Shown in pieces: positions 17,432 to 25,628 of a DNA stretch of 64,000 nucleotides; positions within the stretch are counted from its first letter, which is position 1; each line of letters starts with the position of its first letter. The DNA comes from Kiritimatiellaceae bacterium (lineage in GTDB: Bacteria > Verrucomicrobiota > Kiritimatiellia > Kiritimatiellales > Tichowtungiaceae): NCBI GenBank assembly GCA_013141415.1, contig JABFQY010000001.1, positions 124,001-188,000 on the forward strand, given 5' to 3'. The notes below the pieces were generated by a model that made no database searches, was not told the origin of the DNA, and saw nothing but the letters and a program-made list of their open reading frames with translations. Both the position numbers and the translations under genes were made by a program.

Positions 17432-18196
17432 TTAGTAGGTGCTGATGCTGGCATCCACTTTTTTGGCTGGGCCTGCGCCGTCCAGCTTTTCGCGGGCCGC
17501 TTCCATGATTTCAGCGGTGTTGCCTGCGCCGACGCGGGTCACGCCGAATTTTTCGCGGATTTCAATGACCCGTTCCAGTGTCCGGCATTTGCCGGCGGCT
17601 TTGACCTGTACGCCGGGAGCGACGTTATCGGCCATGATTTTCAGGACGCGGTCGGTGGCACCGTAATAGACGGGTGCGCCGTTCTTGTCCTGAATGTAGT
17701 TGTAGCCGGTCGAGGTTTTCACCCAGTCAGCCTTCACTTTGTTGCAGATCTGCGTGACCTTGGCGATCTGCTCGTCGTTCAGAAAGTCCACGCCGAAGAT
17801 CACCTTCAGTTTTGCGCCGTGCTTTTTGCAGACTTTGGAAACTTCGCCGAGGTCGTTTTCCACATACGCCCAGTCGCCCTGACAGATTTTGCCGATGTTG
17901 GCGACGAGGTCGATTTCCGTCGCGCCTTCTTTGATGACCGCTTCGGTTTCAATCACTTTCAGCGCGGTTGGGTTGTTGCCGTGCGGGAAGTTAACGACGG
18001 TGCAGACCAGAACGGTGGAGCCTTTCAGGCAGTCCGCGGCCAGCTTGGTGTGGTAGGGCTTCACGCAGCAGGAAGCCACGTCATATTTTTTCGCCACTTC
18101 ACAACCGGCGATCAATTGGGCGTCGGTCAGTGTCGGGTGCAGCAGGGAATGATCGATCATTTTTGCGATATCATGAGAGGTCAGTTTTTCAGCCAT
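17432..18196 (-). CDS. deoC: Deoxyribose-phosphate aldolase DeoC
   Basis: Cleaves 2-deoxyribose 5-phosphate to acetaldehyde and glyceraldehyde 3-phosphate. 254 residues, typical. Schiff-base Lys is K160 in WVKTSTGY, with D96 (EIDLVAN) and K199 (VKAAG) completing the catalytic set by alignment to the E. coli residues. The usual VKAAGGIRT phosphate loop reads VKAAGKCRT here, an odd substitution at a normally glycine position. Strong GGAG before the start. No deoA, deoB or deoD is nearby; instead it sits between a sulfatase and an AraC regulator, so it may handle an aldehyde produced in the sugar island. Confidence 0.92.
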   Translation of the reverse strand: MAEKLTSHDIAKMIDHSLLHPTLTDAQLIAGCEVAKKYDVASCCVKPYHTKLAADCLKGSTVLVCTVVNFPHGNNPTALKVIETEAVIKEGATEIDLVANIGKICQGDWAYVENDLGEVSKVCKKHGAKLKVIFGVDFLNDEQIAKVTQICNKVKADWVKTSTGYNYIQDKNGAPVYYGATDRVLKIMADNVAPGVQVKAAGKCRTLERVIEIREKFGVTRVGAGNTAEIMEAAREKLDGAGPAKKVDASISTY

Positions 18197-18327
18197 AGGA
18201 GTCTCCTTCGTTTGGTTAATTTAAAAAACGGGCACCACGATACGATGTTTTCTGCTGGCCGTCCATGACCTGGCGGGCAGACGGATATCTATTTGAGCAA
18301 CGGAATTTTCGTGGTAACGTCTCCGGC

Positions 18328-19197
18328 ATGAGAGTGGAAAAGGAAAAATATCTGCGGTCAGCGAATGAGGTTCGCAGCGGCGGGCTGCGCCCTGTATTTC
18401 AGGATTTTCATCTTCTGCGAATGAGCGGAAACCACGACTATCCGCCGCATCAGCACGCCAACTACGAAGTAATCCTCGTGGATCGCGGCCCTTACACCTG
18501 CACTCTCAACGGCGCGGAAATTTCAATCGGGCGGCACGAGGTGCTGGTGATTAAGCCGGGCGACCGGCACAGCGACCACCTTCACGACGGACAGCGGCAC
18601 TATGTGCTGCACTTTTTGCTGGCCGACGAACCGTCTCATCCGGTTTCAACCGTCCGCCTTTTCAATGAATGGGTTCTGCCGCAGGATCAGGTCTGTACCG
18701 CGCCGATGCCGAACGAGAACGCGATCTTCCATGCCTTGGAAGAAGAAGCGAAGCAGTCCGACTATTATTCGGCGGCGATTCAGGACGCGATGCTGGAAGC
18801 ATTTTTCTGGCGCATGGTGCGCCTTCTGCCCGCCGAATCGCTTTCGCCGCAGTTCCGCCGCCGCTCCGCCGAGCAGGATTTTGCCGGACGGCTGTTCCGG
18901 CTTTTCGAGCAGCATGTGAAAGAAAATCTAACCGTTGATGAACTGGCCGGGTGGATGCAGATCAGCAAGCGGTCGCTTTCCATTAAATGCCGCGCACTGC
19001 TGGGCGATTCTCCGGCGCAACTGTTCACCCGGTTCAAAGTTCGAAAAGCCGCGCAGTTACTGGCGCACACCGCCCAGCCCGTGAAAGAAATCAGCTACGA
19101 ACTGGGTTTCGAAAATCCCTACCACTTTTCGCGCGTCTTTAAACGCATCTACGGCGTTGCGCCCGCAGCGTTCCGCGCCGGTGAAGAGAGGCTATGA
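18328..19197 (+). CDS. AraC-family transcriptional regulator (sulfatase/deoC neighbourhood)
   Basis: 289 residues from the ATG at 18328; an extension to 18265 is open but has no good start signal. N-terminal cupin with PPHQHANYEVILVDRG; C-terminal AraC double helix-turn-helix with ISYELGFENPYHFSRVFKRIYG. It is divergent from deoC (about 130 bases between) and its stop overlaps that of the convergent sulfatase by six bases. It probably controls the flanking sulfatase and deoC units. Confidence 0.92.
   Translation: MRVEKEKYLRSANEVRSGGLRPVFQDFHLLRMSGNHDYPPHQHANYEVILVDRGPYTCTLNGAEISIGRHEVLVIKPGDRHSDHLHDGQRHYVLHFLLADEPSHPVSTVRLFNEWVLPQDQVCTAPMPNENAIFHALEEEAKQSDYYSAAIQDAMLEAFFWRMVRLLPAESLSPQFRRRSAEQDFAGRLFRLFEQHVKENLTVDELAGWMQISKRSLSIKCRALLGDSPAQLFTRFKVRKAAQLLAHTAQPVKEISYELGFENPYHFSRVFKRIYGVAPAAFRAGEERL
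18727..18741. repeat. Near-match of the TTCCAA-N3-TTGGAA dyad inside an AraC gene
   Basis: TTCCAT-GCC-TTGGAA matches 11 of 12 fixed positions of the recurring dyad. Confidence 0.4.
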
Positions 19198-20670
19198 GTA
19201 GCCGTCGATGTGCGCGTTGCTCCACGCCTGATCCTGAGTAATCAGATTTGCGTCGGGGTCGGCGGGAACGGTTTTCACCGGATAGGTTTTCCACGAGTCG
19301 CCGTCCAATGTGGCGGCTTCTTCGCCGGAACGCAGAATATCCATTAACTGACGGCGCGTTTCGGCCAGCGCATTTCGTTGCGCCTTGTCGTTGATGTGAT
19401 TGCGGCTTTCCTGCGGATCCGCCGTGCGATCAAAAAACCATTCGCGTTGATCCGGCGCGCTGAACGCCAGTTTGTACTGTTCCGTGATGCCCGCATACAC
19501 GCCGTTCTCCGCGCAGTTCATTTGCGAAATCACCATACTCCGGTCGCTCTTTCCGTTGGCGACATCCAGTAGATTTTCGCCGTCGAGTTGCAGTCCGCCG
19601 GTATCGATTCCAGCGGCGGCGGTGAACGTAGGGAATAGATCCACCAGACTGGCGACATGGTTGCATTGCGCTCCGGCCTTGAAGGCTCCGGGCCAGCGGG
19701 CGAGCAGGGGAATCCGCATTGCGGCGTCGTGCATGCTGCGTTTGCCGAAACTGTTGTAATCGCCGAGCAGTTCGCCGTGATCCGATGTCATGACGACCAG
19801 CGTGTTGTCCAGTTGTCCGGTTTCTTCCAGCGTCTGGAAAATCCGGCCGACCTGAAAATCAACGAACGAAATGCAGGCGTAATAGAACGCCTTCATGCAG
19901 CGTTCCAGATTCTGGTCGATTCCGCGGTCGCGGTATTTGTAGCGGTTCTGGTGATGGTTCACATGCATCAGCAGCGATTCCCATTCCGGCGGCACGAACG
20001 GCAGCGGCATTTGCGGCGCGCGGTAAAGTTTATGCCACGGCGCGGGCGGCACGAACGGCGGATGCGGATGAATGAAACTGCTGAACAGCATCCATGGCTG
20101 GTCGCTTTCTTTCTGTTCGTTCAGGAACGAGACCGACTGATCGCCGATCCACTGCGTCGGATGCAGCCGGGCTGGCATCTGTGCCAGTTGCGGCATGTAA
20201 TACATTTCGCCGCGCATGCCGTGCGGGTCGATGATGTGATCGAGCCCCTCATCCTGTCGCAGGGTGCGCATGTAGTCGTCCTTGCGCCAGTCGCTGGAAA
20301 ATTCCTCCTGAGTCGCCCGCGTCTGAAATCCGTACAGACTGTCCTCGTCGGGATAAAAATGGCATTTGCCGACGCCGTGCGTGCGGTATCCCGATTCCGT
20401 CAGCAGCTGCATGAACGTCGGGCGTCCGTCGTGCGGCATCTTGAAATTATTTTCGTAGCAACCGGTGTGGTGCGGATATTGTCCGAAGTGCATCGAACAG
20501 CGCGCCGACACACAGACCGGACTCGGCGTATAGGCGCTGGTGAACGCGGTGCCTTCGCGCACCAGCCGATCCAGATTCGGCGTTTTGATTACCGTGTTGC
20601 CCAGCGCCCGGATGGTATCGAACCGTTGCTGGTCGGTGAAGAGCAGTAGAATATTGGGTTTATGTTTCAT
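19192..20670 (-). CDS. Sulfatase, Cys type with unusual C-V-S-A-R motif
   Basis: 492 residues; NILLLFTDQQRFD metal site, activation motif SPVCVSAR with C53, and TSDHGELLGDY second metal site. The usual C-x-P/A-x-R has Ser at the third position. No signal peptide. It is the last gene of a tightly coupled operon: ogt, ferredoxin, sulfatase, joined by ATGA-type overlaps. The product is predicted to desulfate a small or imported substrate. The two sulfatases share family features but differ strongly in sequence, so they probably have different substrates. Confidence 0.9.
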   Translation of the reverse strand: MKHKPNILLLFTDQQRFDTIRALGNTVIKTPNLDRLVREGTAFTSAYTPSPVCVSARCSMHFGQYPHHTGCYENNFKMPHDGRPTFMQLLTESGYRTHGVGKCHFYPDEDSLYGFQTRATQEEFSSDWRKDDYMRTLRQDEGLDHIIDPHGMRGEMYYMPQLAQMPARLHPTQWIGDQSVSFLNEQKESDQPWMLFSSFIHPHPPFVPPAPWHKLYRAPQMPLPFVPPEWESLLMHVNHHQNRYKYRDRGIDQNLERCMKAFYYACISFVDFQVGRIFQTLEETGQLDNTLVVMTSDHGELLGDYNSFGKRSMHDAAMRIPLLARWPGAFKAGAQCNHVASLVDLFPTFTAAAGIDTGGLQLDGENLLDVANGKSDRSMVISQMNCAENGVYAGITEQYKLAFSAPDQREWFFDRTADPQESRNHINDKAQRNALAETRRQLMDILRSGEEAATLDGDSWKTYPVKTVPADPDANLITQDQAWSNAHIDGYS

Positions 20671-20963
20671 AAGGTTTTTTCCACTTCCGTGAGGATGGTG
20701 TCCAGATCATTTTCGGTGACGCTCGAAAAATGGATGCCTTGCGGATGGAGCAGAACATTCGGCCCTTGTGCGCAGAGGCCGAGGCAGCCAGCGGAAGAAA
20801 CGCGGACTCTGCCTTTCCAGCCGCGCGCATTCACCGCCGCTTTCAGTTTGCTTTTCAGCTCCGCGCCGCCTCTTGCGCCGCACCCCGGATTGGCCGGATT
20901 GTTTTCACGCACATTCGAGCAGACAAAAATATGGCAGAGATAGGGTGTCGGTTGTTTGTTCAT
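20667..20963 (-). CDS. (2Fe-2S) thioredoxin-like ferredoxin
   Basis: 98 residues carrying four Cys of the thioredoxin-like [2Fe-2S] type: C15 (IFVCSNVRE), C28 (NPGCGARGG), C60 and C64 (SAGCLGLCAQGP). Such proteins pass electrons in redox reactions; in this operon it could serve a maturase or be unrelated. The ATG at 20963 overlaps the ogt stop, and its stop overlaps the sulfatase start. A longer in-frame reading upstream only runs through ogt and is not a gene. Confidence 0.88.
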   Translation of the reverse strand: MNKQPTPYLCHIFVCSNVRENNPANPGCGARGGAELKSKLKAAVNARGWKGRVRVSSAGCLGLCAQGPNVLLHPQGIHFSSVTENDLDTILTEVEKTL

Positions 20964-21388
20964 AGCGCACCTTCCATTCGTAAAAGCAGAACTTTCCACG
21001 GCAGACCGCTGCCGAAACCGCCGAGTCCGTTTTTGGCGACGACACGGTGACACGGAATAAAAACCGGCAGCGGATTCGCGCCGCAGGCTGTGCCGACCGC
21101 GCGCACGGCTTTGGGTCGTCCGACGGCCGCCGCGATTTCGCCATAAGTACGAGTTTGTCCGCGTGGAATTTTTTTCATCTCGCGCCACACGGCTTGTTGG
21201 AATTCGGTGCCTTCGGGAATCTTTACCGGCTCGAATTTTTTCACTAATTGCGGAAAAAAGTTTGCAGGGGAGAATTCCGCGCACGGTTGCTCATCGAGGT
21301 GCGGCAGATTTACCGCAACGACTTTTCCGCCGTCGTCCAGTGATAGAGTGATGATGCCCCACGCGGTTTGAATTTTGACGGGCTTCAT
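20960..21388 (-). CDS. ogt: Methylated-DNA-protein-cysteine methyltransferase
   Basis: Suicide repair protein removing alkyl groups from O6-alkylguanine. 142 residues with the acceptor Cys C113 in IPCHRVV and the DNA-binding helix region TYGEIAAAVGRPKAVRAVG. It is the first gene of the ogt-ferredoxin-sulfatase transcript, an unexplained pairing of DNA repair with a sulfatase. Confidence 0.93.
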   Translation of the reverse strand: MKPVKIQTAWGIITLSLDDGGKVVAVNLPHLDEQPCAEFSPANFFPQLVKKFEPVKIPEGTEFQQAVWREMKKIPRGQTRTYGEIAAAVGRPKAVRAVGTACGANPLPVFIPCHRVVAKNGLGGFGSGLPWKVLLLRMEGAL

Positions 21389-21399
21389 CGCGGCTCCGG

Positions 21400-21957
21400 T
21401 TAAAAACGCCAGTTGACTAGGATCATTCCCGGGGCCAGCTCGTTCGGAAGCTGATCAAACCAGACATTTTCGGGCATCAGGTTGAGCAGTCCGATCTGCA
21501 CTCCAGGATCGGCGGTTTGTGCATAGTTGACCAGTCCGATCTGTACGCCGGACAGGCGGCCCGCATAGTTGGCTCCGCCGATCTGCAATCCGGTCATGGT
21601 GCCGCCGGTATAATTCAATATGCTGAACAGAAGTCCGAAAATCGGACCGCCCTGCCAGCCGGTGAAATCATCTACCGCAAGGTTGACCAAGCCCCAATGA
21701 ACCCCGGTATAGTTTTCCGTATAGTTCAAAAGTCCCAGAGTGAGACCAGTGCTTTGTTCAATCGATCCGTTGACGAACCCAAGCGCCAGACCGTTTTGCG
21801 GGTTCTCGCCCCACACGCTGAGGGTTACACCGTTTATCTGTTCACTCCGGTTGTGAAGGGCCCGATCCGGTGTCAGGCTGGCGTTAAACGGCAGGCTCTG
21901 AGCGGCAACTCCGTTTACAACGGCTACACCAGCCAAAATCATCAGTACTTTCTTCAC
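21400..21957 (-). CDS. Secreted repeat protein of the LA_2272 surface-protein type
   Basis: 185 residues with an N-terminal signal peptide (hydrophobic LMILAGVAVVNGVAAQ) and about eight short repeats of the type LxxGxxN (LALGFVNGS, LTLGLLNYT, VHWGLVNLA, LQIGGANYA, VQIGLVNYA). Each repeat probably forms one beta-strand turn, giving a solenoid on the cell surface or in the periplasm. The GTG at 21957 was chosen because AAGGGA lies 8 bases before it; a TTG at 21984 would add nine residues. No function can be given. Confidence 0.75.
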   Translation of the reverse strand: MKKVLMILAGVAVVNGVAAQSLPFNASLTPDRALHNRSEQINGVTLSVWGENPQNGLALGFVNGSIEQSTGLTLGLLNYTENYTGVHWGLVNLAVDDFTGWQGGPIFGLLFSILNYTGGTMTGLQIGGANYAGRLSGVQIGLVNYAQTADPGVQIGLLNLMPENVWFDQLPNELAPGMILVNWRF

Positions 21958-21984
21958 AATCGCGATCCCTTTTTTTTGGTCCAA

Positions 21985-23691
21985 TTATTCAAATGAACGT
22001 TTCTTGGTTTCATCGTCAGGCTGCGTCGGCGGACCTTTTCTGAAAAATCCTGACCTTCCGGAGTTGCCGACCACTGGCGACGCCGGAATCTGGACTCGTT
22101 CCGGGCGGACACTCCGGGTTTCGTGAACCGGGCTGGGTACAGAAATCTGCTGTGATACCGGTGCAGCAACCGGGCTTTCGCTCCTTTCAGGCGAGTGGAC
22201 GGCCTGCCTGTGTTCGGTCGACGGCAGAGTTGCGGGTTTGCGTGTTTCGATTGGCTGGACGGGTTTTTTTCGTTCGGACGGTTGCGTCAAGGTCGGTTTA
22301 TGTTCCTCGATCGGCTGGACGGTCTGCCTGTGTTCGGTCGACGGCAGAGTTGCGGGTTTGCGTGTTTCGATCGGCTGGACGGTTTTCTTTCGTTCGGACG
22401 GTTGCGTCAAGGTCGGTTTTTGTTCCTCGATCGGCTGGACGTTTTTGCGGTCTGGCACCGAGGACTCCCAATTGCGCCGCTCGTTGCTGAACGTGTGTAC
22501 TTCGGTCGCTTGTTTGGACATCTTCTGCCGTGTGCCGGGGTCGGTCCGTTCGAGCTTCATCGAGGTTTTCTGGCTGGTGACGACCGATTCCATAGGCCGG
22601 ACCAGCTGTGAAGTGTGGCGCTGCGGTTCGGGCAGTCTGGCCGTCCGGGATTCCTGTTCGCGGAACGTGTGTGCCGGACGAAGATCCTTATCGTCATGGC
22701 GGCGGCGGTACTCATCCCGCGTGTGTTCTTCCCAGCGTGGTTCGGCCCGGTTTCTCCAGCGGGCATGCTCGTAGATCGGATCGTACCAAGTGTGGTGCCG
22801 GTGGCTTTCAAACCAAGGGAAAATTCCAATGCGCAGGTAGGTACCATCGTAGTAATCACCGAAGTAGTAGTGGCTGTAGCGAGGATAGGCAAACAGACTG
22901 ACCTGTAACAGGCCCATGTCGATGACGATACCGGGAGTGAATGTGAAGCCGACCCGACCATAAACCGAAGCCGGGAAATAAACGGGTGCAAACAGCACGC
23001 CGCGGCGCTCCAGTGAATAATCCCAGTGTCCTTCGGCAAAGATGTAGCCGCGCGGTGTCGTAACATAGTGCGCCGGAACCCAAACCCAGTTCGGCTGCGC
23101 TTTTAACCAGTATCCAGCCCGCCGGATATAGTGTTCCTCGGACCAGTACATACACGGAGGTACCCAGATCATATCCGAAGATATCTGGACGCTGACCGGC
23201 TCAAGATCTTCAATCACCGGTGGCGGCGGCAGATACGCGATGTTCCGAACGCCGGCAGGCGCCCAGAATCCGGCAACCCATTCCCAGCCTCCGGACACCT
23301 GAACCCAGTATCCAGGCGTCCAGGACATGTTCGGCGGAGCCGCCCGCCAGCAAGCGCTGACCCAGATGTAGCCGAGCCGATCGGCATCCCACGCCCAGTA
23401 TCCTGGAATCCAGACAAACTGCTGGCCCTGCGGCTTCTCTGCCGACGGGATTTCTTCAATGTTGGGCGGAGGTTGCTGCGGAACGACCAGTCCGGCTTGA
23501 ATTTGCATGGTAACGGGTTCGGCAAAAGCTTCGTGTATTGGGCCGCGGCCCAGAACTTCGGGTTGCTCCTGAGCGGGGGTTGCCGGGGGAGTCGTGTCGG
23601 TATCCTGTGCGAACAGCTGGTGGCTGCACAGCGATGTCGCGGTGAGAAGAGCAAGAGTCCATGTTGAAGAACGAGAACGGTATTGACGCAT
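21985..23691 (-). CDS. Secreted YXWGXW-type repeat protein with Pro-rich tandem tail
   Basis: 568 residues; signal peptide ending near LCSHQLFAQ. The middle (about 95-250) has repeats such as VWIPGYWAW, SWTPGYWVQV and WVAGFWAP, the aromatic YXWGXW motif of secreted structural proteins. The C-terminal third is Arg/Glu/Pro-rich and contains two near-identical 40-residue units (VQPIEE.KPTLTQPSERKK then VQPIETRKPATLPSTEHRQ). ATG at 23691 has GGGAG 8 bases before it. Probably an envelope-associated structural protein; no enzyme motif is seen. Confidence 0.78.
   Translation of the reverse strand: MRQYRSRSSTWTLALLTATSLCSHQLFAQDTDTTPPATPAQEQPEVLGRGPIHEAFAEPVTMQIQAGLVVPQQPPPNIEEIPSAEKPQGQQFVWIPGYWAWDADRLGYIWVSACWRAAPPNMSWTPGYWVQVSGGWEWVAGFWAPAGVRNIAYLPPPPVIEDLEPVSVQISSDMIWVPPCMYWSEEHYIRRAGYWLKAQPNWVWVPAHYVTTPRGYIFAEGHWDYSLERRGVLFAPVYFPASVYGRVGFTFTPGIVIDMGLLQVSLFAYPRYSHYYFGDYYDGTYLRIGIFPWFESHRHHTWYDPIYEHARWRNRAEPRWEEHTRDEYRRRHDDKDLRPAHTFREQESRTARLPEPQRHTSQLVRPMESVVTSQKTSMKLERTDPGTRQKMSKQATEVHTFSNERRNWESSVPDRKNVQPIEEQKPTLTQPSERKKTVQPIETRKPATLPSTEHRQTVQPIEEHKPTLTQPSERKKPVQPIETRKPATLPSTEHRQAVHSPERSESPVAAPVSQQISVPSPVHETRSVRPERVQIPASPVVGNSGRSGFFRKGPPTQPDDETKKRSFE
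22200..22439. repeat. Two 120-bp tandem repeats in the YXWGXW protein gene
   Basis: Units 22200-22319 and 22320-22439 differ at only a few positions and encode two 40-residue copies in frame. Recent duplication or ongoing copy-number change is likely. Confidence 0.9.
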
Positions 23692-23846
23692 AATCGACGC
23701 TCCCAAGTTAATATTTCTGTCATTTCAGTGTGATGGTTCGATCAAAAAAAAGAACCCATCAAACTGCCGAGAATGTAGCTCAAAATGGGAAATATAGCGA
23801 ATATAAACGGGGCGTCGCGAAACGTGACAGCTTTGAAAAATACGTT

Positions 23847-24554
23847 TTACAGACTCGGGATGGCGAGCGTCTGACCAATCTGAATATCGGTTTCGGTTTT
23901 CATCTGCTCGCGGTTGGCCTCGTAGATTTTTTTCCACTGCGAAGCGTCGCCGTACACCGCGCCGGAAATCCGCGAAAGGGTATCGCCGGGGCGGACGGTA
24001 TAGGTGCGGGCCGGTTTCGGTGCCGGAGCTGCGACCGGCGCGGGCCGCGCTGGCGGCGGTTCGGTCAGAAGCGTTTTCACGCTGGCCGCAGGGGAGGCAC
24101 TTGCGCCGCCCGCTGTTTCAAGCTGTTTGCGAAGCATATTGTTTTCGCGCGTCAGCCGCACCAGTTCGCCAGCCACGTCGCCTCCGGCTCCGCCGACTTC
24201 TCCGGCCAGCGAAACTTTGGCCTGCTTAATCCATTCCTGAATCAGCGCGCGCTTTTCGGTGAGTGGGCGTTTTTCGAGATAGCGCTCATAATGATAAACG
24301 GCGCGGACATAATTTTTTTTCTGCTGGTGATAAATCATCGCCAGTTCCAGATCGGGGCGGCCGAGTTCCGGATTTTTCGTCAGCGCGGCATCAAACTGTT
24401 TAACGGCGTCGTCCCAGTCTTTTTGCTGAACCAGCTCGAGGCCTTTGCTGACACGCGAATCTTTTTCGTCCGCCGCGTCGAGTGTCGCTCCGCTCTTCTG
24501 GCCGCATCCGGTCAGCAACAGCGAACAGAGTATGAAGAGAAGGAACGTTTTCAT
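23847..24554 (-). CDS. LysM-domain lipoprotein with tetratricopeptide segment
   Basis: 235 residues. Lipobox LLLTGCG puts the lipid-modified Cys at residue 17; then TPR-like helices (GLELVQQKDWDDAVKQFDAAL...), a coiled-coil stretch (ELVRLTRENNMLRKQLE), a Pro/Ala linker and a C-terminal LysM (TYTVRPGDTLSRISGAVYGD..QIGQTLAIPSL) that binds peptidoglycan. It thus anchors to the cell wall. Start at 24554 is 2 bases after the epimerase stop, so the two are co-transcribed. Confidence 0.9.
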   Translation of the reverse strand: MKTFLLFILCSLLLTGCGQKSGATLDAADEKDSRVSKGLELVQQKDWDDAVKQFDAALTKNPELGRPDLELAMIYHQQKKNYVRAVYHYERYLEKRPLTEKRALIQEWIKQAKVSLAGEVGGAGGDVAGELVRLTRENNMLRKQLETAGGASASPAASVKTLLTEPPPARPAPVAAPAPKPARTYTVRPGDTLSRISGAVYGDASQWKKIYEANREQMKTETDIQIGQTLAIPSL

Positions 24555-24556
24555 AA

Positions 24557-25600
24557 TCAGAAGAACAGCTTGAAGAATTTCAGAATACCCTGACTCCACG
24601 GAACGCGGTGTGAGACGCCGCCTTTGCCTGCGAAAGTATGCAGGTTGGCGAGGTACCACTCGTAGTTGCGCACCAGTGCCTGCTTGTTGGAAAACTTCGG
24701 ATGAAAGTTCAGCTTCCGCTCAATCTTCTCTGTCGAGACAAACGAATCCTCGCAGGCGGTTTCATAAACCCACTTGTAGAGCGGCGACAGCTTGAAGAAC
24801 TCCAGAATGCGCAACGCCCAAATGATCGGCTTGGCCGGAGTCCCGATAATCTTTTTCCCGAATCCGGCGCGGTCGAGCACGGCCTGATAATCTTCCTTCA
24901 TCGTCGTGAAGTCGGTTGCGCCGATATTGAACGTGTCGTTCACCGCCGCCGCGTCTTTGATGAGGCAGAGGTAGATCGCTTCGCAGAGGTCTTCGACATC
25001 GAGCAGCTGGTATCGGTTGTTACCGCTGCCGATCATCGGAAACCGTTTGCCGTCTTTCGCCCAGTCGTAGAGCAGGGCAAACACGCCGAGCCGTTCCGGG
25101 CCGACAAACGACTTCGGACGGATGATCGGTACGCACATTCCTTTGGCGCGGGCTTCCAGACAGGCTTTTTCCGCTTCGATCTTGGCGATGCCGTACGGGC
25201 CGACGCCGATCAGCTTGTCGTCTTCGAGCAGTGGATGGTGATCCGGAATTCCGTAAACGGCTGTCGAAGAGATATGCACGAACCGCTCGACCTTTTCCTT
25301 TTCCGCTGCGGCCAGCAGAATGCGCGTACCTTCGATGTCGGTGGAAAAAATTTCTTCCTTTGTGTACAGCGGTAAAGCGGCGGCGGTATGAATGACCCAG
25401 TTCACGCCCTTCATCACTTCGCTGACGGTCTTGGCATTACGGATGTCACCGACCACGGCTTTGATTTGGTTTCTTTCTGGATAATCGAACTCGACGAGAT
25501 CCAGCACGGTGATATCGGTGACGCCCTGCCGGAGCAGATAGCGGATCGCGTTAATGCCGAGGAACCCGCTACCGCCGGTGACCAAAACCTTCTTGTTCAT
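24557..25600 (-). CDS. NAD-dependent epimerase/dehydratase (extended SDR)
   Basis: 347 residues. Rossmann motif TGGSGFLG at the N-terminus, the catalytic YGIAK (Tyr-x3-Lys) and HISSTAVYG, all typical of nucleotide-sugar or sterol-type extended SDRs. Start ATG at 25600 has GGAG spaced 7-8 bases; an extension to 25666 has no support. Divergent from thiL with 28 bases between. Substrate unknown; cell-envelope sugar biosynthesis is plausible. Confidence 0.88.
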   Translation of the reverse strand: MNKKVLVTGGSGFLGINAIRYLLRQGVTDITVLDLVEFDYPERNQIKAVVGDIRNAKTVSEVMKGVNWVIHTAAALPLYTKEEIFSTDIEGTRILLAAAEKEKVERFVHISSTAVYGIPDHHPLLEDDKLIGVGPYGIAKIEAEKACLEARAKGMCVPIIRPKSFVGPERLGVFALLYDWAKDGKRFPMIGSGNNRYQLLDVEDLCEAIYLCLIKDAAAVNDTFNIGATDFTTMKEDYQAVLDRAGFGKKIIGTPAKPIIWALRILEFFKLSPLYKWVYETACEDSFVSTEKIERKLNFHPKFSNKQALVRNYEWYLANLHTFAGKGGVSHRVPWSQGILKFFKLFF

Positions 25601-25628
25601 AAAGCGCTCCTGAACTAACCTTGAGTCG

